Positions 18,676 through 24,489 of a stretch of DNA of 64,000 nt are shown piece by piece; the stretch's first letter is position 1, and each line of letters begins with the position of its first letter. The translations under genes were made by a program, and so were the position numbers. Below the pieces are notes generated by a model, which was not told the origin of the DNA, did not search any database, and saw only the letters and a list, made by a program, of their open reading frames with translations. The DNA is taken from contig NZ_JACOFU010000009.1 in NCBI RefSeq assembly GCF_014284275.1, positions 124,001-188,000 of the forward strand, written 5' to 3'. This stretch comes from Affinundibacterium amnicola (GTDB taxonomy: Bacteria > Pseudomonadota > Gammaproteobacteria > Burkholderiales > Burkholderiaceae_D).

Positions 18676-19902
18676 ATGAATCCTGACGTTCTAGTGATGG
18701 TTCTGATTATGTCTAGCGATGTAGAAAAAATGATTGATCGCCAAATGCTCTATGAAGAAGTGTGGAATGAGCCTGTCTCTGTTGTCGCACTTCGTTATGG
18801 TTTATCTGATGTTGGATTAGCAAAAATTTGTCGTTCTCTTGTCATACCTTTACCAAGTCGTGGGTACTGGGCAAAAATTAGTTCTGGACGTGAAATGAAG
18901 AGAGTGCCGCTTTCACCTTTGGCTGAGGGAAGGGCAATGCCGAGCCTTAAGAAATCAACTTCAGATCAGATTTCAGAGCACATCGAAGCAAAAAATGAGG
19001 TGAAGAAGATTAGACAAGAAATAACGACCAAAGTTGTGTTGTCCGATGAAATTGCTGAGTTGCATCCTTTGGTGAAGATGGCTTCTAAGCGACTGCGTCA
19101 GAGGGATGCATGGCCCACAGATACGAATTTACGCTGTGCGTCTGGTGAAGTATTGAATCTATCGGTTACACCAGTTTCGCTTGACCGTGCATTGCATATT
19201 GTTGATGCTTTACTCAAGGCATTTGAAGCAAATTCTATTACCGCGCATATCGATTCAAATAAAGAAATTACTCTATTAAGGGATGAAAATCTTAAAATAG
19301 AGATGAGCTTTTCTTTGATCGAACAAGTTAAACGTACATTGCATGAGGAAACACCTTCCGAAAAAAAGGCTTTGCAGCGATACCGCGATAGCTTTCGATT
19401 CGGACGTCAAGCAGAATATCCTCATATTCCGAAATACGACTATCAAGCCACTGGACTGTTCACAATCCAAATAGGGCATTGGCCTTCAAGAAAATGGAAC
19501 GATACGCCGAAGAGCACCCTAGAAACGAGGCTTGGAGAGGTTGTGGCTGATACACTCGTGCTAGCGAAGGAAACTCATGCAAAAGCGATCGAAGATGCTC
19601 GCAGAGAGGATGAACGGCAGAGAGCCAAACAGCATTACGAATTTTTAGTAGCGAGACGTGAAGAGGAAATCTCACGTTTGAAAAATTTAGAGCTGCAAGC
19701 TGAGAATTGGAAACGGGCAGAATTTTTGCGAGAGTATGCAGCCGCTGTAGAGCAACGTTCTTTGTTGAATGGCGTGTTGGATCGAGAGGCCGTCGAATGG
19801 TTATTGTGGGCACGCGCGAAAGCGGATTCTCTTGACCCGTTGGTTCCTGTTTCAGACCCAATTTTAGATGCACCAGAGCCTCAACGACGAGGATTTTGGT
19901 GA
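18676..19902 (+). CDS. Island protein of unknown function with N-terminal HTH-like region and coiled coil
   Basis: 408 aa. The N-terminal block IDRQMLYEEVWNEPVSVVALRYGLSDVGLAKICRSLVIPLPSRGYWAK (about residues 20-67) looks like a helix-turn-helix, and I recall similar blocks from mobile-element proteins of unknown function. A charged segment around residues 300-360 (ETHAKAIEDARREDERQRAKQHYEFLVARREEEISRLKNLE) should be a coiled coil. No enzymatic motif is seen. The ATG at 18676 is weakly supported; ATG 18709 (MSSDVEK) is an alternative. It converges on abiEii with 38 bp between the stops. Confidence 0.75.
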   Translation: MNPDVLVMVLIMSSDVEKMIDRQMLYEEVWNEPVSVVALRYGLSDVGLAKICRSLVIPLPSRGYWAKISSGREMKRVPLSPLAEGRAMPSLKKSTSDQISEHIEAKNEVKKIRQEITTKVVLSDEIAELHPLVKMASKRLRQRDAWPTDTNLRCASGEVLNLSVTPVSLDRALHIVDALLKAFEANSITAHIDSNKEITLLRDENLKIEMSFSLIEQVKRTLHEETPSEKKALQRYRDSFRFGRQAEYPHIPKYDYQATGLFTIQIGHWPSRKWNDTPKSTLETRLGEVVADTLVLAKETHAKAIEDARREDERQRAKQHYEFLVARREEEISRLKNLELQAENWKRAEFLREYAAAVEQRSLLNGVLDREAVEWLLWARAKADSLDPLVPVSDPILDAPEPQRRGFW

Positions 19903-19940
19903 TCGAACTGATTTTCCAGGCGGAGGCTGCGCTTATTCGG

Positions 19941-20804
19941 CTATTCCTTCCAAGGCAGATTCTCATAGAAATGCTGAACTGCCATATAAGCGTCCTGAAA
20001 AGAGGGAAGTTGCCCTTCAATTTCATGTTCCAAATTCTTGTACCCTTCCTCTGCCATTTTTTTTACCTCTGGATTTGCGAATGAAGCTTTATTGGCTTCA
20101 ATGCCGCGTTCTTTGCACGATTCGATAATCAATTGCAGAAGTCGGTTCTCCTCGCCTTTGGATAACGATTGGCTGCCAGTAATGAGCAAATTGAGATCGT
20201 ATATATCTTGTCGACGGTTACGTTTGCGAATTGGTTGCTGAAGAAGCGAACGAAGTTTTTCTGCAATCAGATTGAGGAAGCTGTATGCCTTCAGTTCTTC
20301 ACCGTCATTGAGGCTGAGCACTTCTACATCAAGGACCGCTTCATTATAGCTGTAGTCAATTTCGACAATGGTCGGTGCTTGACCGTTCATGAGTCTTGTG
20401 AGCTCGCGTGGCTTGCTTCTTGGCGCATATCCTATGCTAAGTGTTAGAGTCGGAAATACGACATCATCACGAGCAGGTCTGAGTTCGGATCGTTGGCAGC
20501 GGCACATTGTGTCGTAGGCGAGAGTTTCGTTTGCAGAATCAAGTTGTTGGCTCAATTCTTCTATTAATGCGTGCTCATCACCTTTGATATATTTTTCTCC
20601 TGTGGAGAAATCGGCATCTTTTGTAAACCTGCTGCTTTTGTATCTGATCGCCATCAACATGCCGCCTTTCATGACCATTGTGGATCTTAACGCGGCAGAC
20701 GAACTAATAGCTGTGAGAATGGTATGAACGGCTTCTCTGAAGTATTTCTTATCAGGCTCAGCGCATGCTACCCATGCTGGAAGGTCTAGTTCTTCTATGG
20801 TCAT
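19941..20804 (-). CDS. abiEii: AbiEii/AbiGii-family nucleotidyltransferase toxin
   Basis: 287 aa. The nucleotidyltransferase motifs are visible: VMKGGMLMAIRYKSSRFTKDADFS (about residues 45-68; GG and the DxD-like acidic pair KDADFS), followed by TIVEIDYSYNEAVLDVEVLSL, which carries a further acidic residue, and a helical domain LNLIAEKLRSLLQQPIRKRNRRQDIYDL typical of AbiEii. Family knowledge: AbiEii is the toxin of type IV toxin-antitoxin systems and blocks phage growth; related MenT toxins modify tRNA 3' ends. It starts 1 nt after the stop of the antitoxin gene, so expression is coupled. Confidence 0.88.
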   Translation of the reverse strand: MTIEELDLPAWVACAEPDKKYFREAVHTILTAISSSAALRSTMVMKGGMLMAIRYKSSRFTKDADFSTGEKYIKGDEHALIEELSQQLDSANETLAYDTMCRCQRSELRPARDDVVFPTLTLSIGYAPRSKPRELTRLMNGQAPTIVEIDYSYNEAVLDVEVLSLNDGEELKAYSFLNLIAEKLRSLLQQPIRKRNRRQDIYDLNLLITGSQSLSKGEENRLLQLIIESCKERGIEANKASFANPEVKKMAEEGYKNLEHEIEGQLPSFQDAYMAVQHFYENLPWKE

Positions 20805-20805
20805 C

Positions 20806-21711
20806 TCAGGTATCGTCTAAATGTGAGTCTTGTAAAAGCGATGGAACGTTAATGGACAATTTCCATCGTTCTGAATGCTGAGGCGCATATTCTTCTGCTG
20901 AATCCAGTTTTCTGGAGCCACCTCGTTGCGCAAAAATTTCCCATTTTTCGAACATCGGGGATTGCAAACCGCAGACCTCTTCTAATAAATAACCAGCACG
21001 TACCTTATCAATTGGCTTGCCATGTTGATCGATTTCATCGGCAATAAACTTCAGATAGCGACGCGCCTCTTTTTTATACACATCAAGGACATGTTGAATA
21101 CCACCACATAATTCCGGTTCTCGGATCATGTCTAAAAAGACGCGACCAATTGTTGCGACCCGAAGGGAGGTATCTGAGACATGACGGAAGGCACCAAGAT
21201 GCGACCGCTCTTCGAAATGGAGAGGAGTTTTTCCAATTTTTTCTAGTTTCGGTCGCTTCAAAGTAGGAAGGTTCATTGAGACATATTGCTCCAATTCTTC
21301 ATTGAGATCCTTTCGCATGCGTTCTTCTGATTGTTGCTTCCAGACCTTAATAGATGGTCTAGTCATGTATAAGGTATTTGGAAATCTGTCAGTAAGTCCA
21401 TGATGTTCCATTGCACTTAAATGTGACACATAAGCAAAAGGATCAATTGAACAGGCAATCTCGGCGGGAGGTGACGACGCTCGACCAAAAAGAAGAAATG
21501 AATTTGTTGCTGCCGTAGGTGACAGTAAATGCAAACTGAGTATCGTTTCTAGAATGGAGTCGTAGTCGCTTTGTGGGGATTTTGATTTTTCAAAAAAATC
21601 TAGTTTAAATAGCATTTTAGCGAGATCATAAGAGGTTAGTGCAGGGTTTCTTTGGATGGAGAGTGTTTCTACTACTGCGGCGATACGCTCGAAATTGTTT
21701 GATAGATTCAC
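20806..21711 (-). CDS. abiEi: AbiEi-family antitoxin and autorepressor
   Basis: 301 aa. An N-terminal winged-helix-like region (LTSYDLAKMLFKLDFFEKSKSP) is followed by the AbiEi core: DPFAYVSHLSAMEHHGLTDRFPNTLYMTRP (about residues 91-120) and SLRVATIGRVFLDMIREPELCGG. It is long for the family and the C-terminal third is not recognised. Family knowledge: AbiEi neutralises AbiEii without binding it and represses the operon by binding inverted repeats at the promoter. Here two large palindromes lie directly upstream. First gene of abiEi-abiEii. Confidence 0.82.
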   Translation of the reverse strand: MNLSNNFERIAAVVETLSIQRNPALTSYDLAKMLFKLDFFEKSKSPQSDYDSILETILSLHLLSPTAATNSFLLFGRASSPPAEIACSIDPFAYVSHLSAMEHHGLTDRFPNTLYMTRPSIKVWKQQSEERMRKDLNEELEQYVSMNLPTLKRPKLEKIGKTPLHFEERSHLGAFRHVSDTSLRVATIGRVFLDMIREPELCGGIQHVLDVYKKEARRYLKFIADEIDQHGKPIDKVRAGYLLEEVCGLQSPMFEKWEIFAQRGGSRKLDSAEEYAPQHSERWKLSINVPSLLQDSHLDDT

Positions 21712-21754
21712 AATTTATTTTCTAATTTGTGTTAATGTGAAAACCGTTATTTGT

Positions 21755-21801
21755 ATATAACTGCTAAAATGCGTCCTAAGGACGCATTTTAGCAGTTATA
21801 T
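21755..21801. promoter_or_regulatory. Palindrome I: 22-bp perfect arms, TAA centre, over the abiE promoter
   Basis: Arms 21755-21776 and 21780-21801 are exact reverse complements around TAA. The central GTCCTAAGGAC is shared with palindrome II; the outer arms are not. On the leftward strand the arm contains the predicted -10 (TAAAAT), and the predicted abiE transcription start falls at the centre. It is best explained as an operator for AbiEi. Confidence 0.75.
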
Positions 21802-21814
21802 TAAACTTTTTCAA
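21786..21814 (-). promoter_or_regulatory. sigma70-type promoter of abiEi-abiEii
   Basis: Leftward -35 TTGAAA (complement of 21809-21814) and -10 TAAAAT (complement of 21786-21791) are separated by exactly 17 bp. The expected start, about 7 nt further left, is near 21779, the centre of palindrome I, giving an approximately 68-nt leader before abiEi. Confidence 0.65.
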
Positions 21815-21822
21815 GTTAAAAT

Positions 21823-21851
21823 TTGCGAACTATCATGCTATCCTTTATACT
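21823..21851 (+). promoter_or_regulatory. Rightward promoter divergent from abiE
   Basis: -35 TTGCGA (21823-21828) and -10 TATACT (21846-21851) with a 17-bp spacer. The -10 lies in the left arm of palindrome II and the expected start is near 21858, its centre. No intact gene follows: after TTG at 21917 only a nine-codon frame (LSKRLVGRP, then TAG) is seen. Confidence 0.5.
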
Positions 21852-21882
21852 ACGTCCTAAGGACGTAGTATAAAGGATAGCA
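21836..21882. promoter_or_regulatory. Palindrome II: 22-bp perfect arms, TAA centre, over the divergent promoter
   Basis: Arms 21836-21857 and 21861-21882 are exact reverse complements around TAA. It shares GTCCTAAGGAC with palindrome I, 81 bp away centre to centre, but its outer arms are different in sequence while still perfectly symmetrical. It overlaps the -10 of the rightward promoter. Confidence 0.72.
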
Positions 21883-22156
21883 GCTGACAAGAAGTAAGAA
21901 GAAATTGTATTGAGTAAACGCTTAGTTGGCCGACCATAGAATCGCATAAGCCATTAATTTGCACTTATAAAACGCTACAAGCTGGTACCTTACTTGTTTA
22001 GAGTCATTCTGACGGGCATTATAGGAAAACGCCAGTGCTCGCAATTTTACATTGGATAGAAATCAGTGGAATTGAAGATCAATTCGTTCATTGATTTTAC
22101 TCCTAAAGCTTAAAGTCTGCACGGACAGCCTGGACACCCGACCAGCCTACTCTTAT
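21883..22156. other. Island intergenic region without an intact gene
   Basis: 274 bp between palindrome II and the broken gene. The only coding hint is a nine-codon frame starting TTG 21917 (LSKRLVGRP) after a purine-rich GAAGTAAGAAGAAA; it may be the stub of a lost gene once served by the divergent promoter. Nothing else is seen. Confidence 0.4.
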
Positions 22157-22857
22157 TTATCCAGCCTCTTGATACATTTCAAGAATAAAGTCTGCAATAG
22201 GCTTACCGAATCGCTCGGTCAACGACAGTTCTAAAATTCCCAACAAAAAATAGTCCGTGTAATTGATCGCCTTTTGGTCTTCTCCTGATTGAGCAAGAAT
22301 CCACAGAGCGACAATTGCCAGCATAGTGCGGCTATCCAAATTTTTAGCCTTACAGCTTTTTGCAATCACATTTCTGGTGGGGCTAGCGACTAGCTTGTCC
22401 AAGTCATGATGCGAGCATGACCAAGCCTCTCCAAACTGAAACTCAACCATATATTCAAGTAGCGAGTGGCATTTTTGCGCCACGCTTTTTCCAGATTGAT
22501 ATAGCCTCGCATCAGCAAGCAAACTGGATACTGTTCGCTTACACACACCGTCTTCTCGGTTCAGTACCTTCCAAAGGGGGGGGGGGGGCTATCAAGACCA
22601 GATAAAAATACTCGCTGGGTTTTAGGCAGAATTTTATCTACATCATTCACGAATTTGGCAAGCGGTACTACATCGGCATTCTTATGGCGATCCTATTTAC
22701 CACGGTCAGTGTTTAATCCGTTTAACGACAAAAAAGTCACCAGTCGCTCAATTACAGTTTGCTCACTGGCTTTCATCACAGCGTGAAACCAAGTTGTAAC
22801 TCTAAGCCTTTTAACGCCAACCAATTTGCCATCTACTTTTGAACTCGTTTTAACCAT
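22157..22857 (-). pseudogene. Broken island gene: amber codon plus frameshift at a 13-C tract
   Basis: Reading leftward from ATG 22857 gives MVKTSSKVDGKLVGVKRLRV and on to GLNTDRGK, then an in-frame TAG (22693-22695), then KNADVVPLAKFVNDVDKILP and QRVFLSGLDSP, entering a run of 13 Cs. In the present frame the protein ends ten residues later; shifting by one base at the run joins it to LWKVLNREDGVCKRTVSSLL and a long open frame ending ILEMYQEAG at 22157. Undisturbed, it would be about 232 aa. The family is not recognised. The C-terminal part alone (from GTG 22546, 129 aa) remains open, but it has no good start. Confidence 0.7.
22576..22588. repeat. Homopolymer tract of 13 G (C on the coding strand)
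   Basis: Thirteen consecutive Gs on the plus strand inside the broken gene. A tract of 11 or 14 would restore the frame between the two coding halves. It could be a slipped-strand mispairing site, a decay mutation, or a sequencing length error. Confidence 0.85.
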
Positions 22858-22895
22858 TCCGCTTCACACATTCGTTATACCCAAATTTCCCATGA

Positions 22896-23432
22896 GCTAT
22901 AGGGGTTAAAGGCTTTAAGGAAGTGCCACGTGATCGCTATGTTTCGGACGAAGAATATAAAGCTGTTTGGGAAGTTGTACACCCAACAGTTCAGGATGCT
23001 ATGGATTTGGCTTTATGTACTGGTCAGCGCCCGGCGGATGTCCTGAAAATCCAAGTAACGGACATTGTGGACAGTAAGTTATTCATCAAGCAGGGGAAAA
23101 CAGGTAAGAAGCTGAGAATTTCTATTGAGGGTGAGCTTGCCACTATTATTGATCGCATTATGGCGAAACCACGTGACAAAGTGAATATGGCGTTATTGCA
23201 AGACCCAGATGGACAGCAATTAACCTATACAGCCATGCGGTCGAGATTTGACAAGGCTAGGGAAGTGTCTGGCGTAAACTTTCAATTTCGAGATTTGCGC
23301 GCAAAGGCAGCTACTGATACCGAAGATTTGGCGCATGCGCAAAGACTACTTGGTCACAAAAATCGTTCGACAACGGAAATTTACACCAGAGATCGGAACG
23401 GTGATCTAGTAAAGCCGTTAAAGAGAAATTAA
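22896..23432 (+). pseudogene. Tyrosine recombinase (integrase), N-terminally truncated
   Basis: The frame opens after a TGA at 22893 with IGVKGFKEVPRDRYVSDEEY, the hinge before the catalytic domain of phage-type integrases; a GTG at 22923 would give 169 aa. The catalytic set is visible: Arg in CTGQRPADVL, Lys in GKTGKKLRI, Arg in FRDLRAKA, His in RLLGHKN and nucleophile Tyr in TEIYTR. The arm-binding and core-binding N-terminal domains (roughly 200 residues) are missing and not found upstream. It probably integrated the island once but is unlikely to work alone. It converges on the NYN gene with 9 bp between stops. Confidence 0.85.
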
Positions 23433-23441
23433 ACCGGAAAA

Positions 23442-24119
23442 TCAGCGTTGCCTTTTAACTGGTGGCTTATAACTTTCTGGTCTTGTGATAATGTTTCCGT
23501 TCGCATCGTCAATTTTCTCAGGAAACAAATTGCGCTCTATATGATGCTCTTTTATTCTCTTTGCATTTGAGCATGCATTTCGAAGTTCTAACGCATTTTG
23601 AAATCGAAGTTCTGGAATTACAGCATCTACATCCTTATCAGGGAATGTTTGTCTCACTAATTTAATCGCTGGAACTAAATCAGTGTCCGCTGTAAGTATA
23701 AGTGCCTTGTCGAACAGGTTCTTGTGCGCCTTGTCTACGAGATGAATACCAAAATTTACGTCTGTTTCCTTTTCTTCGTGAGTATCCCAAACTGAACCAC
23801 ATGACTTGCATTTGGCACTTTTCTTTTTGAAATGCCCCATAATTACAGTAACGCCGGAAGCTTCAAGGGCTTTAACATATTTGAGGTGGCGTTGGTATGC
23901 GTCGGGTAACCAAGTTGCGAACGCCGAGAAATAATATACGTCAGTAATTTCCTCGTTGCTTGGCGTTATAAAAGCAGACACCATTGATTTAATGTCCAGC
24001 CATTTAAAATGGTTTTTTTGATTGAGGCGCTTTTTTGTACGGGGATGATAATCAAGGTCAGTTAAAGCATGATACAAATTGAATCCATCTACGAAGCAGG
24101 CAATCCGTCGTTTAGTCAA
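23442..24119 (-). CDS. NYN (PIN-like) domain putative ribonuclease with CxxC motif, downstream of a structured RNA
   Basis: 225 aa from TTG 24119, which has GGGGC 7 nt upstream; the in-frame extension to 24221 has no ATG and would translate through RNA hairpins. NYN/LabA features: acidic residue D11 in ACFVDGFNLYH, D120 in EKETDVNFGIHLV and D145/D147 in LILTADTDLVPAI, which together form the expected metal-binding site. KCKSCGSVWDTHEEK (C104, C107) sits before the third strand, as is common in COG1432 proteins. Family knowledge: NYN domains are PIN-like metal-dependent RNases. The promoter, three-unit repeat RNA and terminator upstream suggest a toxin or defence effector controlled by that RNA. 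Confidence 0.85.
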   Translation of the reverse strand: MTKRRIACFVDGFNLYHALTDLDYHPRTKKRLNQKNHFKWLDIKSMVSAFITPSNEEITDVYYFSAFATWLPDAYQRHLKYVKALEASGVTVIMGHFKKKSAKCKSCGSVWDTHEEKETDVNFGIHLVDKAHKNLFDKALILTADTDLVPAIKLVRQTFPDKDVDAVIPELRFQNALELRNACSNAKRIKEHHIERNLFPEKIDDANGNIITRPESYKPPVKRQR

Positions 24120-24132
24120 TTTAACGCCCCAT

Positions 24133-24162
24133 AAAAAAAAGCCGGCTGCTCTGGCAACCGGC
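24133..24162 (-). terminator. Intrinsic terminator between the repeat RNA and the NYN gene
   Basis: The GC-rich B3 hairpin (24141-24162, 9 bp with one G-U, loop CAGA) runs directly into TTTTTTTT (24133-24140). It is 13 nt before the NYN TTG start, so NYN expression should depend on readthrough. This gives more RNA than mRNA, as in type III toxin-antitoxin loci. Confidence 0.88.
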
Positions 24163-24184
24163 GCTGTGAAATCAAGTTTCACAG
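24133..24184 (-). repeat. NYN-RNA repeat unit 3, ending in the terminator
   Basis: Hairpin A3 at 24164-24184 (8 perfect pairs, loop CTTGA), one spacer base, hairpin B3 at 24141-24162 (stem GCCGGTTGC/GCAGCCGGC, loop CAGA), then eight Ts where the other units have the linker. Confidence 0.8.
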
Positions 24185-24236
24185 GATGACTCTCCTTCAC
24201 CTCAGGGCGAAGGGGCCGCAAAGTCTAGCTTTGCGG
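24185..24236 (-). repeat. NYN-RNA repeat unit 2
   Basis: Hairpin A2 at 24216-24236 (8 perfect pairs, loop CTAGA), two spacer bases, hairpin B2 at 24194-24213 (stem CCTTCGCC/GGTGAAGG, loop CTGA), then linker AGAGTCATC into unit 3. Confidence 0.8.
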
Positions 24237-24288
24237 GAATAATACTTAATCGCTCGGGCAATTAAGGCTACGAAATCGAGTTTCGCAG
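24237..24288 (-). repeat. NYN-RNA repeat unit 1
   Basis: Hairpin A1 at 24268-24288 (8 bp, one G-U, loop CTCGA), one spacer base, hairpin B1 at 24245-24266 (stem CTTAATTGC/GCGATTAAG, loop CCGA), then the 8-nt linker TATTATTC leading into unit 2. Confidence 0.8.
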
Positions 24289-24302
24289 GATAACTATAAA
24301 CA

Positions 24303-24331
24303 ACTATAAGACGAAATCTCATTTTCTGCAA
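24303..24331 (-). promoter_or_regulatory. sigma70-type promoter of the repeat RNA and NYN gene
   Basis: Leftward -35 TTGCAG (complement of 24326-24331) and -10 TATAGT (complement of 24303-24308), 17 bp apart. The expected start is about 24296, placing hairpin A1 within 10 nt of the RNA 5' end. Confidence 0.75.
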
Positions 24332-24343
24332 TATTAAAACAAG

Positions 24344-24375
24344 AATTGTAGAAAACTTGGTTTAATTGTAGAAAA
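24344..24375. repeat. Direct repeat AATTGTAGAAAA, two copies
   Basis: Copies at 24344-24355 and 24364-24375, spaced 20 bp start to start (two helical turns), between the RNA promoter and attR. They could be integrase arm sites or an operator upstream of the RNA promoter. Either role is inferred. Confidence 0.5.
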
Positions 24376-24405
24376 AGGGCGACAGTAAAAATACTGTAAC
24401 CCTTT
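24372..24405 (-). terminator. Terminator of tRNA-Phe supplied by the island
   Basis: Leftward, AAAGGG and CCCTTT enclose ACAGTA-TTTT-TACTGT with a 2-nt internal mismatch, followed by TT. It lies 9 nt past the tRNA 3' end and would replace the original terminator now displaced to 18297-18332. Confidence 0.6.
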
Positions 24406-24408
24406 GAT

Positions 24409-24428
24409 TTTCTTGGTGGCCCGGGGCG
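24409..24428. repeat. attR: right direct repeat within tRNA-Phe
   Basis: Exact copy of 18335-18354. Bases 24414-24428 are the 3' end of the intact tRNA-Phe, so integration restored a complete tRNA gene. Confidence 0.92.
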
Positions 24429-24489
24429 GAATCGAACCACCGACACAAGGATTTTCAATCCTCTGCTCTACCGACTGAGCTACCAGGCC
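24414..24489 (-). tRNA. tRNA-Phe (GAA)
   Basis: 76 nt including an encoded CCA. The acceptor stem GGCCTGG/CCGGGCC has one T-G pair; the D arm carries AGCTCAGTCGGTAGAGC, the anticodon loop TTGAAAA gives GAA, and the T arm contains GGTTCGATTCC. All positions expected of elongator tRNA-Phe are present. Its 3' end forms attR of the island. Confidence 0.97.

Larger units (their letters stand above)
24133..24297 (-). ncRNA. Three-unit 52-nt repeat RNA upstream of the NYN gene
   Basis: Leftward RNA from about 24297 to the T-run at 24133-24140. Three units of exactly 52 nt each fold as hairpin A then hairpin B. A stems are 8 bp with loops CTCGA, CTAGA and CTTGA; B stems are 9, 8 and 9 bp with loops CCGA, CTGA and CAGA. 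Stem sequences differ but pairing is kept (for example A1 CTGCGAAA/TTTCGTAG, A2 CCGCAAAG/CTTTGCGG, A3 CTGTGAAA/TTTCACAG). Linkers before each A hairpin are similar (TTATC, TATTC, TCATC). The layout resembles type III antitoxin RNAs. No known RNA family is recognised by eye. Confidence 0.8.
18335..24428. mobile_element. 6.1-kb genomic island integrated at the 3' end of tRNA-Phe
   Basis: An exact 20-bp direct repeat (TTTCTTGGTGGCCCGGGGCG) marks both ends: 18335-18354 and 24409-24428. The right copy is the 3' end of an intact tRNA-Phe gene and the left copy is a stray fragment. The contents are accessory: an uncharacterised 408-aa protein, an abiE operon, a broken gene, a truncated tyrosine recombinase and an RNA-NYN locus. 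Intergenic regions are long and AT-rich compared with the flanks. The recombinase fragment suggests the island can no longer move by itself. Confidence 0.9.

Noticed and set aside
21755-21882. The two palindromes as transcription terminators
   Set aside because: No T-runs follow the arms, and predicted transcription starts at their centres so only half of each would be in RNA.
22157-22546. An intact 129-aa gene starting at GTG 22546
   Set aside because: Coding sequence continues upstream across the C-run in another frame, and no ribosome site precedes the GTG, so it is the tail of a broken gene.
22576-22588. Firm claim of phase variation at the 13-C tract
   Set aside because: A second lesion (TAG at 22693-22695) and possible homopolymer sequencing error mean phase variation cannot be asserted.
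24120-24221. Longer NYN protein beginning in the repeat RNA
   Set aside because: The extension has no ATG, crosses a terminator and three hairpins, and its residues are not NYN-like; the TTG at 24119 has a ribosome site.
24133-24297. The three-unit repeat array as a CRISPR array
   Set aside because: Repeats are conserved in structure, not in sequence, there are no unique spacers, and no cas genes are present.
24120-24300. A metabolite riboswitch before the NYN gene
   Set aside because: A tandem array with three equal units is unlike known aptamers, and the downstream gene is not metabolic.
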